64,000 nt of DNA, from contig CBDFNN010000004.1 in NCBI GenBank assembly GCA_965250215.1, positions 2,046,001 through 2,110,000 on the forward strand. The letters are read 5' to 3'. This document shows, in pieces, positions 25,701-33,580 of the stretch (position 1 is the stretch's first letter; each line of letters starts with the position of its first letter). This stretch comes from CBDFNN01 sp965250215 (GTDB taxonomy: Bacteria; Bacteroidota; Rhodothermia; Rhodothermales; DATKEJ01). A program made the translations under genes and the position numbers. The notes under the pieces are model-generated. The model did no database searches, was not told the DNA's origin, and worked only from the letters and a program-made list of their open reading frames with translations.

Positions 25701-25946
25701 GCACGTGAAATAGTAAATAGAGTCCAGAACCTTAGAAAAACGAAGGGCTTTGAAGTAACAGATCGGATTGAACTAGCTATTAGTGGGAGTGAAGGAATTG
25801 AAAAGGCTATTGCAGTTCATGGTGACTGGATAAAGGAGCAGGTTCTGGCACCGAAATTGGATAGAGAAGTAGTAGAAGAAATGTCTGAAATGTTCGAATT
25901 AGAAGATGAACACTTTCATCTGACCATTCGTCAAAGCGAAAAATAG
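22779..25946 (+). CDS. ileS: Isoleucyl-tRNA synthetase
   Basis: 1055 residues, the length of the long (archaeal/eukaryotic-like, type 2) IleRS found in many Bacteroidota. The class I HIGH region reads GPPTANGKPGLHHMM (about 49-63) and the KMSKS loop is EKMSKSKGNAVEP (about 603-615). The editing domain carries AWTTTPWTLVSNT, and the WDTHGLPVE and WFDSGAMPYAQ motifs are present. The C-terminal zinc finger of bacterial type 1 enzymes is not seen. It is followed after 8 bases by the traR-like gene and then lspA. This type is associated with natural mupirocin tolerance (family knowledge). Confidence 0.97.
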   Translation: MGLYPELKSFEASQLEEEILAKWDEEKVFDRSIEIRKDAKPFVFFEGPPTANGKPGLHHMMARTIKDTFCRYRTMKGRRVERKGGWDTHGLPVEIEVEKALGLEGRHQVEEYGIEKYNAACRESVLRYKDQFDDLTVRMGYWVDLDDPYVTFQNKYIESVWAIIKRIHEKGLLFEGYKIQWYSPGSNTVLSSHEVSLGYKEIQDPSVYVRFNLVDEDNTSFLAWTTTPWTLVSNTVLAIGEDIDYAYVTFDDEENDEVLILAESCLGVLKKDYSVVKTVKGADLIGTTYQPLYPFFANEPGAEKCWKMLSADFVSTQDGTGIVHLAPAFGADDYAVALKNDLPLFNPLTRDGRFDSSVPLVEDMWFKDADKVIARDLREKGNLYRQESYLHNYPHDWRKGTPLVSYPVNSWFIRTTAIKDRMVELNKTIGWQPASIGEGRFGKWLENNVDWAISRNRYWGTPLPIWRSDKEESEYFEVIGSVAELRERCGDEIPNDDELDLHRPFVDDFTWPAPDGGTMRRVPELLDVWFDSGAMPYAQWHYPFENVDKFEESFPADFIAEGVDQTRGWFYTLHAISVLINDDVAFRNVVVNGMLQDEKGEKMSKSKGNAVEPFGTIAEHGADSVRWYMTSNASPWENLKWSERGLTSTKRKFVSTLFNTYSFFATYANIDNFTGKESDLALADRPELDRWILSRLNSLIKLTDEEYASYNATKAARGIEAFVSDLSNWYVRRSRKRFWKSESDLDKTSAYQTILLCLKTVAQLSAPISPFLADWLWRALSINQDTGDKSVHLTDYPTFDRDAIDKKLERQVEIGRTACSIVLGLRNDSKINVRQPLTKLMIADLSSDEKESVEKMRQLILDETNVKDIEFIAGSSGLIKKSAKPDFKKLGKKLGPKMKDVNIRVRAWGAEEISQLEKDGYFKLELSDGETLNLLKEEVEIGSEGIEGWLVGQQDGLTIALDTSVSNELRLEGLAREIVNRVQNLRKTKGFEVTDRIELAISGSEGIEKAIAVHGDWIKEQVLAPKLDREVVEEMSEMFELEDEHFHLTIRQSEK

Positions 25947-25954
25947 AATCCACA

Positions 25955-26365
25955 ATGTCGCAACAAGAAATGGCCCAAGGTCAAAAGGAAGTCTCCCTAA
26001 AGACAACTTATAACAAAGCCGAACTAGAAGAATTTAAGCAACTCATCTTGGCCAAAAGAAAAGCTGCGATCGAAGATGTTGAGCGGATGAGATTTGAGGT
26101 CTCACGAGGAGATAAGGGGGCTGAGGATACAGCATATAGCTATCACATGGCCGATGCCGGAACGGATGCCATGGAGCGAGAAAAAAAGTTCATGATGATA
26201 GCAAGGCAGCAAAAATATATTGGTTATCTAGATCGTGCATTAGAACGCATCGAGAATAAGACCTATGGGGTTTGTAAGATAACTGGAGAGACTATATCAA
26301 AAGGAAGGCTAATGGCTGTTCCACACACAGAGATTAGCATTGAGGCAAAAAAGGCGGCAGGCTAG
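25955..26365 (+). CDS. TraR/DksA-like transcription factor, reduced zinc finger
   Basis: 136 residues. An N-terminal coiled coil (about 20-100: EFKQLILAKRKAAIEDVERM, then REKKFMMIARQQKYIGYLDR) leads to a finger region that keeps only one cysteine (YGVCKITGETISKGRLMAVP) instead of the usual four. This is the common form in Bacteroidota. DksA/TraR proteins enter the RNA polymerase secondary channel and act with ppGpp. It sits between ileS and lspA with short spacing, an arrangement known from many Bacteroidota genomes. Confidence 0.88.
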   Translation: MSQQEMAQGQKEVSLKTTYNKAELEEFKQLILAKRKAAIEDVERMRFEVSRGDKGAEDTAYSYHMADAGTDAMEREKKFMMIARQQKYIGYLDRALERIENKTYGVCKITGETISKGRLMAVPHTEISIEAKKAAG

Positions 26366-26386
26366 ACCCTCTCAAAAAATCAATTC

Positions 26387-27025
26387 ATGCGAACTGCGAT
26401 AGTAGTCTTTGTTGTCCTGCTGATAGATCAGGTGACAAAGATCAAGATTAAGACGAGTATGCAACTTGGTGATTCTTTCACCGTGCTCGGCGACTGGTTG
26501 AAGATCACTTTTACACAGAATGAAGGAATGGCATTTGGTGTCACCTTTGGTAAGCCATTAATGATCACGATTTTTGCAATGATTGCGACGGTTTTGATCG
26601 CTGTATATCTAGGTCAGATTGAAAAAGGCGCTAAGGGACATCGCTTTAGCATGTCTTTAATTCTAGGTGGAGCTATAGGAAATATTATAGATCGTGTTTT
26701 CTATGGAAAGATTTTTGGATATGCCGGCTTTTTCGGGGGTGAGGTTGTAGACTTTATCCATGTTCATGTTTGGGATGGAAGACTTCCAGATTTTATTCCT
26801 GGAATTGGAGGAAACTATATCTCACTATTTCCAATTTGGAATGTCGCCGACATGGCAATCGTCACCGGAGTCTGTTTGATGTTGATTTTCTTCAGAGGCA
26901 TTCCGCCATTGAACGATAGCGCCGAAGAAACAGAGGTTATAGCAGAGCCCACTGTTACTGAAATCGAAGAGTCAGACCCAAGGGTTTCAATCGATAATTC
27001 CAATACTGCTTTAGATCAGGCCTGA
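26387..27025 (+). CDS. lspA: Lipoprotein signal peptidase II
   Basis: 212 residues against about 160 in most bacteria; the extra length is an acidic cytoplasmic-looking tail (about 175-212). Four TM helices are visible. The catalytic aspartates are Asp102 in GGAIGNIIDRVFYG and Asp155 in WNVADMAIVTG; the N-terminal conserved Asp14 (LLIDQVTK) and the FTQNEGMAFG motif are also present. It cleaves prolipoproteins at the lipobox, so it is needed for the several lipoproteins in this window. It converges with folD and overlaps it by 10 bases. Confidence 0.95.
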   Translation: MRTAIVVFVVLLIDQVTKIKIKTSMQLGDSFTVLGDWLKITFTQNEGMAFGVTFGKPLMITIFAMIATVLIAVYLGQIEKGAKGHRFSMSLILGGAIGNIIDRVFYGKIFGYAGFFGGEVVDFIHVHVWDGRLPDFIPGIGGNYISLFPIWNVADMAIVTGVCLMLIFFRGIPPLNDSAEETEVIAEPTVTEIEESDPRVSIDNSNTALDQA

Positions 27026-27903
27026 TCTTCATTCAAGTTCTTGCAAGCATCAAAAGTGTTTTTCAATAGAAGAGCAATAGTCATTGGCCCAACACCTCCC
27101 GGGACTGGGGTGATAAATGAGGCGACTTCTTTTGCAGAGTCGAAATCGACGTCCCCTACAAGTCTGTATCCTCTTTCTCTCGTTTCATCCTTGACTCTGT
27201 TTATTCCTACATCCAGTACCACCGCGCCAGGCTTCAACATGTCCCCAGTAATGATTTCGGGTCGGCCGATTGCCGCTACTACGATGTCAGCCTCTCGGAC
27301 TCTATCAGCAAGGTTTTTTGTTCTCGAATGACAAAGGGTGACCGTACAGTCCGTTCCTTTTCTTGCAAGTAAGACGGCTATTGGTTTGCCAACAATATTA
27401 GATCTTCCGATGACGACTGCTCTTTTTCCACTGGTTTCAATATTGTAGCGACGAAGTAGCTCTATCAAGCCTGCTGGAGTTGCTGGTAAAAAGGCCTTTT
27501 GCCCAATCAAAAGTTTTCCAGCATTTACAGGATGAAATCCGTCAACATCCTTTTCAGGTGAGATGGCTGATATTACTCGATCTTCATTGATATGGTCGGG
27601 GAGAGGAAGCTGAACTAGAATTCCATGTACATCTTCATTTTTGTTAAGGACCTCGATTCTCTCAAGTAACTCAATCTCTGATACTTTTGAGTCGAGAATT
27701 ATCGTATCGCTCCCAATATTTGCTTTGGCACAGGCCCTAGATTTTCCCCTGACATATGAAGCGGATGCTGGATTTTCGCCAACCAGAATTACACTGAGAA
27801 AGGGTTTTGGATTTCCATCGCCAATCCAAGTTTCGACCAGATCTCCAATTTCTTCTCGTAGCTGCAATGCCGTTTTTTTTCCATCAATAATCTGAGCGGA
27901 CAT
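27016..27903 (-). CDS. folD: Methylenetetrahydrofolate dehydrogenase/cyclohydrolase
   Basis: 295 residues, the usual bifunctional FolD. It interconverts methylene-, methenyl- and formyl-tetrahydrofolate in the cytosol. Motifs: SAQIIDGKKTA start, SYVRGKSRACAKANI with the catalytic Lys, HGILVQLPLPDHI, KDVDGFHPVNAGKL, the NADP loop VVIGRSNIVGKPIA and FITPVPGGVGPMTIA. ATG start. It ends 10 bases inside the convergent lspA gene. Confidence 0.96.
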   Translation of the reverse strand: MSAQIIDGKKTALQLREEIGDLVETWIGDGNPKPFLSVILVGENPASASYVRGKSRACAKANIGSDTIILDSKVSEIELLERIEVLNKNEDVHGILVQLPLPDHINEDRVISAISPEKDVDGFHPVNAGKLLIGQKAFLPATPAGLIELLRRYNIETSGKRAVVIGRSNIVGKPIAVLLARKGTDCTVTLCHSRTKNLADRVREADIVVAAIGRPEIITGDMLKPGAVVLDVGINRVKDETRERGYRLVGDVDFDSAKEVASFITPVPGGVGPMTIALLLKNTFDACKNLNEDQA

Positions 27904-28086
27904 AGACTTTCTGTTAGTACTGTTAAACTATAGACCCAAGTATACGAGATGCGAGATTCTGCTTTTCCGTCACTTTTTCTAATTAATAAAGAAAGGTAAT
28001 CTGCGTTGCAGTCGGGTACTTTAAAGAAATGAAAAAGGCTCTGAATGAAAGCAACTTTTAATTCACAGGGGCTTTGAACGATACTC

Positions 28087-28115
28087 TTGATAAAGATTGT
28101 GATATACCTTACAAT
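28087..28115 (+). promoter_or_regulatory. Sigma-70 type promoter of tRNA-Gly
   Basis: TTGATA (28087-28092), a 17-base spacer and TACAAT (28110-28115) lie 15 bases before the mature tRNA. This is the clearest canonical promoter in the window. Confidence 0.78.
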
Positions 28116-28129
28116 CTTCCTCTCGATAA

Positions 28130-28202
28130 GCGGGTGTAGCTCAGTTGGTAGAGCGCCACGTTGCCAACGTGAAGGTCGTCAGTTCGAATCTGATCACCCG
28201 CT
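28130..28202 (+). tRNA. tRNA-Gly (anticodon GCC)
   Basis: 73 bases form a full cloverleaf. The acceptor stem is GCGGGTG/CACCCGC, the D arm GCTC/GAGC, and the anticodon loop TTGCCAA (28161-28167) holds GCC at 28163-28165. The T arm has TTCGAAT. The discriminator is T, as expected for tRNA-Gly, and CCA is not encoded. The base pair closing the anticodon stem (28156 with 28172) is a C-A mismatch. Confidence 0.96.
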
Positions 28203-28206
28203 CAAG

Positions 28207-28231
28207 AAACCGGCTATAGGCCGGTTTTTTT
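28207..28231 (+). terminator. Terminator of tRNA-Gly, overlapping the cysS 3' end
   Basis: AAACCGGC/GCCGGTTT with loop TATAG is followed by TTTT. The stop codon of leftward cysS (28214-28216) lies within the hairpin, so the same inverted repeat may serve both convergent transcripts. Confidence 0.88.
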
Positions 28232-29719
28232 ATGCCATGTCGTCCCCTGTGCAGTGTCTTTTACGACAACGCCAAGTTCATCCAGTTCTTCGCGAATCAA
28301 ATCGGCTCTTGTCCAATCTCGTTTTTCTCTCGCTGCTTTTCGTTCCTCTAGAAGAGTGTCCACTTTGACAGACAATTCGTCGCGAGTCTTGCTCTCATTG
28401 ACTTGCTCGCTCGCTTCGCCATTGTCGTACTCGACAATGCCAAGAAGACTATTAGTTCTGTCGAGCCACATGCGCGCATGTCGCGCATCATCGAGGCTTA
28501 GAGATTCGGCAGTATTAATTTCTTTGATACCTTCAAGAGCTGCTGCGAGGGCATCTGGTGTTTTAAGGTCGTTCAGCATGGCATTCAGCGTCCTGTCATA
28601 GATTTCGCCGAGCTTTTTCTCAAATCCAAGATCTCCGACATTTGATGCAAGTTCTAGGGCCTGATCTACTTTTTCAATTGCATTTCGATACCGATTTATG
28701 ACCTTTGAGCTATCGCTCAGGTGCTTAAGGGTGAAATTGTATGGCTGTCGGTAATGGCCCGATATCAGAGAGTATCGCAAGGCAAAGGGGTCAACTGTGA
28801 TCTCATCTCCATCGATTAAATCGGAGATAGTGTAGAAATTACCGCTGCTCTTAGACATTTTTGCTCCTTCCACCTGAAGGAAGCGTGTGTGGACCCAATG
28901 GTTGCAAAACTTCTTGCTAGTGAGAGATTGCGATTGAGCTTTTTCACACTCATGGTGTGGGAATATTAGATCCTCGCCTCCGGCATGTATGTCAAAGGTC
29001 TCGCCAAGATATTTCATGGCCATCACAGAGCATTCGATGTGCCATCCAGGAAAGCCCCAACCCCATGGACTATGCCATTGCATGAGATGTTTGTTATCCT
29101 TTTTCCAGAGGGCAAAGTCTCGTGGGTCCTTCTTATTTGAGTCTTGCACGACCTCACGGACTCCCAATTCCAAGTTGTCAGCTTCTGTATTCCCGCTCAG
29201 CTCTCCATAGGACGGGAAGCTGGCAACTGAAAAGTAAACAGCATCTTCGGTTTCGTAGGCATGACCCTTTTTAATTAGCTCCTCCACCGCGAGAATTTGC
29301 TCTCGCATGTGTTGCGTTGCTCTCGGCCGCACTTCCGGCGGAAGGAGGTTCAACGCCGATGATCCGTCCAAGAGTGTTTGTGTATAGAAATCTGCGAGCT
29401 CCCAAATGTTGGCGAACTGTTTCCCGTCCTTTGAAGTGAGAGCCCTGGTCATTTTATCTTCGCCAGATCCATCGGCAAGATCATCGTCAGTCAAATGTCC
29501 AACGTCTGTTATATTTGAAACGTAAGTCGTTTCAAGCCCTATGGCGCGTGCCGTTCTCACGATCAAGTCAGCTGTAAGGAAAGACCTAAAATTGCCGATG
29601 TGGGGAGTAGAATAAACCGTAGGGCCGCAAGCATACATGCTCAGTCGACCTGGTTCGATTAACTCAAGATCTTGTACGGAATTGCCCGCCGTATTGTAAA
29701 GTCGAAAGATTTTTACCAC
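28214..29719 (-). CDS. cysS: Cysteinyl-tRNA synthetase
   Basis: 501 residues. It is a class I aminoacyl-tRNA synthetase with MYACGPTVYSTPHIGN (zinc Cys31 and HIGH-like PHIG at 39-42), the WGFPGWHIECS zinc ligands, GGEDLIFPHHE and KMSKSSGNF (about 287-295). The GTG at 29719 gives the normal N-terminus (VKIFRLYNTAG). The C-terminal ~130 residues are the usual DALR-type helical anticodon region. The 3' end overlaps the terminator of the convergent tRNA gene. Confidence 0.96.
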   Translation of the reverse strand: MVKIFRLYNTAGNSVQDLELIEPGRLSMYACGPTVYSTPHIGNFRSFLTADLIVRTARAIGLETTYVSNITDVGHLTDDDLADGSGEDKMTRALTSKDGKQFANIWELADFYTQTLLDGSSALNLLPPEVRPRATQHMREQILAVEELIKKGHAYETEDAVYFSVASFPSYGELSGNTEADNLELGVREVVQDSNKKDPRDFALWKKDNKHLMQWHSPWGWGFPGWHIECSVMAMKYLGETFDIHAGGEDLIFPHHECEKAQSQSLTSKKFCNHWVHTRFLQVEGAKMSKSSGNFYTISDLIDGDEITVDPFALRYSLISGHYRQPYNFTLKHLSDSSKVINRYRNAIEKVDQALELASNVGDLGFEKKLGEIYDRTLNAMLNDLKTPDALAAALEGIKEINTAESLSLDDARHARMWLDRTNSLLGIVEYDNGEASEQVNESKTRDELSVKVDTLLEERKAAREKRDWTRADLIREELDELGVVVKDTAQGTTWHKKTGL

Positions 29720-29760
29720 TGGTTCTGGGTCTGTTCAAAAGTCCGGTCTGCAAAAAGGAA

Positions 29761-30264
29761 TCATTTGACAAGTAGTTCCCAGAGAAGATGATTGATTTCT
29801 GGTGCAATGATTTTATCCATTCCAAGACCTACGGCATTTCGTGATCCTGGAAGGCAAAAAATCAAACAGTTGTTATGTACTCCGCATGTTGCTCTCGATA
29901 GTATTGCAGCTGGGCCCACTTCCTCATAGGATAGGACGCGAAATATTTCTCCAAAACCCGGCAGTTCTGTTTCCAATATTTTCGTGACAACATCTATCGT
30001 GGAATCACGATTCGAAATGCCAGTCCCACCGGTCGTGATCAATAAGTCAGACTCAGAGGCGAATAGCTTCACACGATCTGAAATTTGATCAAGCTCATCG
30101 GGTATGATCTCGTAGTGAACCCGCTCATGTCCCAAGGCCGACAAGGTCTCACTTATGTACAATCCACTTGTATCTGTTTCTTCAGTCCTTGTGTCAGATA
30201 GCGTGAGAACAGAAAACTTGTAGACGAGGTCTTTCGACTTCGATCTGTGATTTTTAGTGCTCAT
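29761..30264 (-). CDS. moaB: MoaB/Mog family molybdopterin adenylyltransferase
   Basis: 167 residues from the ATG at 30264, which overlaps the end of yidD by 11 bases. An upstream in-frame ATG at 30300 would overlap yidD by 47. MoaB/MogA signature: FSVLTLSDTRTEETDTSG, ITTGGTGISNRDSTIDV and FCLPGSRNAVGLGMDKII. The family adenylylates molybdopterin during cofactor synthesis. No other molybdenum cofactor gene is nearby, so partners must lie elsewhere or the protein works outside the pathway. The overlap suggests translational coupling to yidD. Confidence 0.88.
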   Translation of the reverse strand: MSTKNHRSKSKDLVYKFSVLTLSDTRTEETDTSGLYISETLSALGHERVHYEIIPDELDQISDRVKLFASESDLLITTGGTGISNRDSTIDVVTKILETELPGFGEIFRVLSYEEVGPAAILSRATCGVHNNCLIFCLPGSRNAVGLGMDKIIAPEINHLLWELLVK

Positions 30265-30526
30265 GTGACAGCTTTTCTCCGAACCATTTTGGTGGATCAT
30301 GTCCGTGTCCGCCCCAAGGATTGCAGCGCATGATTCGCCAAGTAGAGATAATGCTCCCTTTTATGAACCCGTATTTCTTGAGCGCCTCGATTGAGTACTG
30401 GGAGCAACTTGGAGTGTATCGACAAGAATTGGAGAGGTAAGGGGAGATAGCACCTTGGTATATTTTCACCAACAAGATCATAAATGACCTTGGCGCCTGC
30501 CAGATAATTCCAATAATGCTTGCCAT
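30254..30526 (-). CDS. yidD: Membrane protein insertion efficiency factor YidD
   Basis: 90 residues, standard YidD (DUF37). An amphipathic N-terminal helix precedes IYQGAISPYL, SCRYTPSCSQYSIEALKKYG and the RIMRCNPWGGHGHDP end. It helps YidC-dependent insertion at the inner membrane. It normally sits in the rpmH-rnpA-yidC cluster; here it is next to moaB instead. Confidence 0.94.
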   Translation of the reverse strand: MASIIGIIWQAPRSFMILLVKIYQGAISPYLSNSCRYTPSCSQYSIEALKKYGFIKGSIISTWRIMRCNPWGGHGHDPPKWFGEKLSHEH

Positions 30527-30585
30527 TCAATCGGATTCTTGATGGCATCAATTTACGATCAGTTCGATAATTAATTCGCTCTAAA

Positions 30586-33396
30586 TCAGTTGGCGATTTT
30601 GGGGACCTGTGTAGACCTAATTGAGAATGCTGATGGGTCATCAAGGACTTCCAACATTAGAACGCGGTCATTTCCGATTCCTGAATAGCTCAGCCTTCCA
30701 TTCAAATCGATGTCTCCTGACAGATAGGCCGTCAAGAGGTCAAAAGGCGTTGGACCAGGCAACTGGTCCAATAAGCTGGCCCGGTCATTGTTTGATCCAC
30801 TATATCGAACTTCACCATCACCATTCACGTCGCCCATCCACATAGCAAATACTCCGTTTTCTTCAGTTTGTGGATCTATCCCAAATACACCTAGTCCAGT
30901 AGTGAAGTCCATCAATAAGCCCTGGCTGTCCAATCCCTCGACTAATATTGGTATATCGCTGATCACAGCCAAGTGATTGCGGTGCCTGACGACTATGTAG
31001 TATAGGACAGAGGAGCTTGACTTATAAAAGACTACTCCTGGTTCTCCATTTGGACCTACAATACTTCCGTCCTTAAGCAGAATGCCTGCTGCTACATCAA
31101 CCAGAATATTCTTGTCGATTGTGTTCTCCCGAAGTTCAACCTGAACCCAATCAATCATGTCATCGGAGACATCGCCATGGATAAATTCATGAGTATCAAA
31201 ACCTAGTATTGATCGACTATAGGGTTGCGCCAGTGGAATCGAACTTCTTTCGATCGATGCACTCATTTCGGTGCCATCGAATGGTCCTTGGAGCATAACT
31301 TTTGTCTTGACGAGATTTCCCACATGCCATTCAAAAGCCTTGGTCACCATTGAAATTCCATCACTTACTGAGACAATAAGGTCGTAGCTGCCGTCATTAA
31401 AAATCTTGCCGGATATCAGACCTGATTGAGAGCCCAATTGCAGCCCAAGCGGTAGATCAAGGGCCGAATAGACTAGTGTGTTGCCTGCTGGTGAAGTGGC
31501 CGAAAGTTGTAGACTTAGATCTTGATCGCGATAGGATTTTTGATCAGCTGGCTTCTCTAATTCAACAAACTCCGGAATTGGTGGGTTAATCTGACAACCG
31601 TCTAAAGTGAGCATAGAGACTACGGCTGTCGCAGTCGAGACAGGAGTACCTCCGGAAACGATCTGAAATCGGTCGTCACCAGTTTGAGCTGTGAACACCG
31701 CATTCATCTCACTCGCGATTGGAAGGGTATCGAAATCATATATAAGCCGCCTAAGATTGCTGGAATCCACGATGAATAGTGCAAGGGTATGCGAGTGGAC
31801 TTCGTCGTACGAGGATAACACCGTCCGAACAGAATAGTCCTGCCCGATTTGAGGTTCGAAGCCGACTTCAGAGAACAGAAGTTCAGCTGTTTCCGTGGTT
31901 CTTGTGGACCCAGATATGGTCAATTCCTCACTTGTCTCGTCGAAAGAAACGGACAAATTTCCACCGGGATCGAAGGTCCAAGGAAATACTTTGAGATCAG
32001 CGGGACAAAGCTGCACAGGTGGAGGGTCAAGCACCGACCAATTCATAAGAACCGCACTAGAAGTGAGACCATCGCTGACTTCTAAGTAAACTTCATAGCT
32101 ACCGTAGTCTGTTGGAGCCCCAGAGATTACTCCGGTGTTTGGATCAAGACTAAGACCTGGCGGCAATCCGATTTCCGAATAGCTAAGAACAGCATCAAGA
32201 GGATTGTAGGGGAAAAGAGTCAAGGTTGCAGTCGAGTCCTTGAAGGTGACCCGATCAAGAGGGATCTCAAGTCGGGGGAATGGTGAATTGCCAACTCCTA
32301 GGGGATTAGCGAAGCCAATGGTTGAACCCGGAATGGCTGGCAGGCCAAGAAATCTAAGGGCGAGGTTCGCGGCATCGCCATTTCGAATAGGCTGATTTGG
32401 ATCGGCATAGTCCGGTCGGGATGTCCCAGGATCAACTCGATCAATATTTGGGATGTTGTATAAGTCTTGTCCAACTGGAATTTTATTCCCCCAAATTGCG
32501 AAAGGAATCCGATAGTTGACCAAACTACTATTCACAGTGTGAGAGGTGTACGGATCCCCACCCCCGTGGTCAGCTGTGAGAATTACAATAACATTTTCTC
32601 TTAAGAAGGGATCAGACTCGATCATTCCTAATATTCGACCTAATTGCAGATCGATTCTTTCGATAGACTCTAAGTATGGTGAGGCGTCGTTGATATCCCA
32701 ACCAGAGGAATGCCCCTGAGAATCGGGATCTCTTAGGTGTATGAAGGCATAATCGAAGCGATTAATCTCCATGTCCGCAATCAGTTGGGAGGTTAATCCT
32801 TCGATACTTGAGTCGAATAAGTAGACATCAATTTTATCTCTTCCATTGTCAGCTCCTGTAGTATCTGGTTCACCTCCGACGGAATTATAGCTTTGTTCGA
32901 AAATCGAGAACTTCGATTTAGATGCATAGAGACCAGTTCGTAATCCATAGTTGTGGGCTTGGTCAAAGACCGAGGCACAATAGCCGTCAATAAAACCCGG
33001 GTTATTGTGAAGGGTCTGAGTCGGGCTGGGATCCACATTCGATGTCCAGTTGTGTCCGTTTGGCCCAAGGACACCTCGCGATGTTAGCTGAGAGCTATGG
33101 TTAGGTAGGGTTATCGTGTAGTCGAAATCCGCGCGGGCATTCAAAGTTGAGCTGCCTTCAAAAATTAACTTATGCAAATTTGGTAGGTTATTCGAACCGA
33201 GAATTGAAACGGCGTCTCCTCGCAGACCGTCAACACTTATGTGAACAACGGTGGGATTGGTCTCTGCTAGAAGCAGTTTGGCTCGCTCGGAGTTCTTGTA
33301 ATTCTCCTTTGCATTCTGGGCAAGAGTATCGAAGGGAAGACCTATGGCTAGGAGCATCCATACAAATAGTAATCTTTGTAACAAGGTGTATTTCAT
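30586..33396 (-). CDS. Secreted type I phosphodiesterase/alkaline phosphatase-like protein with Ig and dockerin-like module
   Basis: 936 residues from the ATG at 33396, which directly gives a signal peptide (KYTLLQRLLFVWMLLAIGL, cleavage near LAQ). A longer TTG start adds 11 unlikely residues. The enzyme domain (about 48-370) is of the nucleotide pyrophosphatase/phosphodiesterase type: metal Asp56 in SVDGLRG, probable nucleophile Thr96 in TITLPNHSS, RDPDSQGHSSGWD and LTADHGGGD. Two cadherin-like putative Ig repeats follow (GLPPGLSLDPNTGVISGAP; DLPLGLQLGSQSGLISG). The C-terminal ~200 residues are the VDWVQVELR plus two-repeat NDR module also found in the protein at 6722-9337. Extracellular phosphate or phosphoester use is likely (inference). 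Confidence 0.82.
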   Translation of the reverse strand: MKYTLLQRLLFVWMLLAIGLPFDTLAQNAKENYKNSERAKLLLAETNPTVVHISVDGLRGDAVSILGSNNLPNLHKLIFEGSSTLNARADFDYTITLPNHSSQLTSRGVLGPNGHNWTSNVDPSPTQTLHNNPGFIDGYCASVFDQAHNYGLRTGLYASKSKFSIFEQSYNSVGGEPDTTGADNGRDKIDVYLFDSSIEGLTSQLIADMEINRFDYAFIHLRDPDSQGHSSGWDINDASPYLESIERIDLQLGRILGMIESDPFLRENVIVILTADHGGGDPYTSHTVNSSLVNYRIPFAIWGNKIPVGQDLYNIPNIDRVDPGTSRPDYADPNQPIRNGDAANLALRFLGLPAIPGSTIGFANPLGVGNSPFPRLEIPLDRVTFKDSTATLTLFPYNPLDAVLSYSEIGLPPGLSLDPNTGVISGAPTDYGSYEVYLEVSDGLTSSAVLMNWSVLDPPPVQLCPADLKVFPWTFDPGGNLSVSFDETSEELTISGSTRTTETAELLFSEVGFEPQIGQDYSVRTVLSSYDEVHSHTLALFIVDSSNLRRLIYDFDTLPIASEMNAVFTAQTGDDRFQIVSGGTPVSTATAVVSMLTLDGCQINPPIPEFVELEKPADQKSYRDQDLSLQLSATSPAGNTLVYSALDLPLGLQLGSQSGLISGKIFNDGSYDLIVSVSDGISMVTKAFEWHVGNLVKTKVMLQGPFDGTEMSASIERSSIPLAQPYSRSILGFDTHEFIHGDVSDDMIDWVQVELRENTIDKNILVDVAAGILLKDGSIVGPNGEPGVVFYKSSSSVLYYIVVRHRNHLAVISDIPILVEGLDSQGLLMDFTTGLGVFGIDPQTEENGVFAMWMGDVNGDGEVRYSGSNNDRASLLDQLPGPTPFDLLTAYLSGDIDLNGRLSYSGIGNDRVLMLEVLDDPSAFSIRSTQVPKIAN

Positions 33397-33431
33397 TCTT
33401 TGATAAAAATGCCGCTGAATTAGTTGCAACG

Positions 33432-33460
33432 CGAAGATAGTGCAAATCTTGTTCCGGCAA
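33432..33460 (-). promoter_or_regulatory. Candidate Bacteroidota-type promoter of the phosphodiesterase gene
   Basis: On the minus strand TTG (33460-33458), an 18-base spacer and TATCTTCG (33439-33432) match the Bacteroidota pattern TTG...TAnnTTTG at all but one position, about 35 bases ahead of the chosen ATG. Confidence 0.4.
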
Positions 33461-33580
33461 TGGGGCCTCGGCCCTTTGCATTCAAGATTGATAGTATTAC
33501 GATTGTTTTCGCTCTATTATATTACGAACTTTTAATTGCTTAGCAGGTGCATCCGCAGCTATTTGGAACTCCTGCCTCCT

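Noticed and set aside
28087..28368. Plus-strand ORF covering tRNA-Gly
   Set aside because: It is an accidental frame across a tRNA gene and antisense cysS sequence.
33397..33429. TTG start for the phosphodiesterase
   Set aside because: The ATG at 33396 begins directly with a normal signal peptide, and the candidate promoter at 33432-33460 would place the RNA start near or inside this extension.
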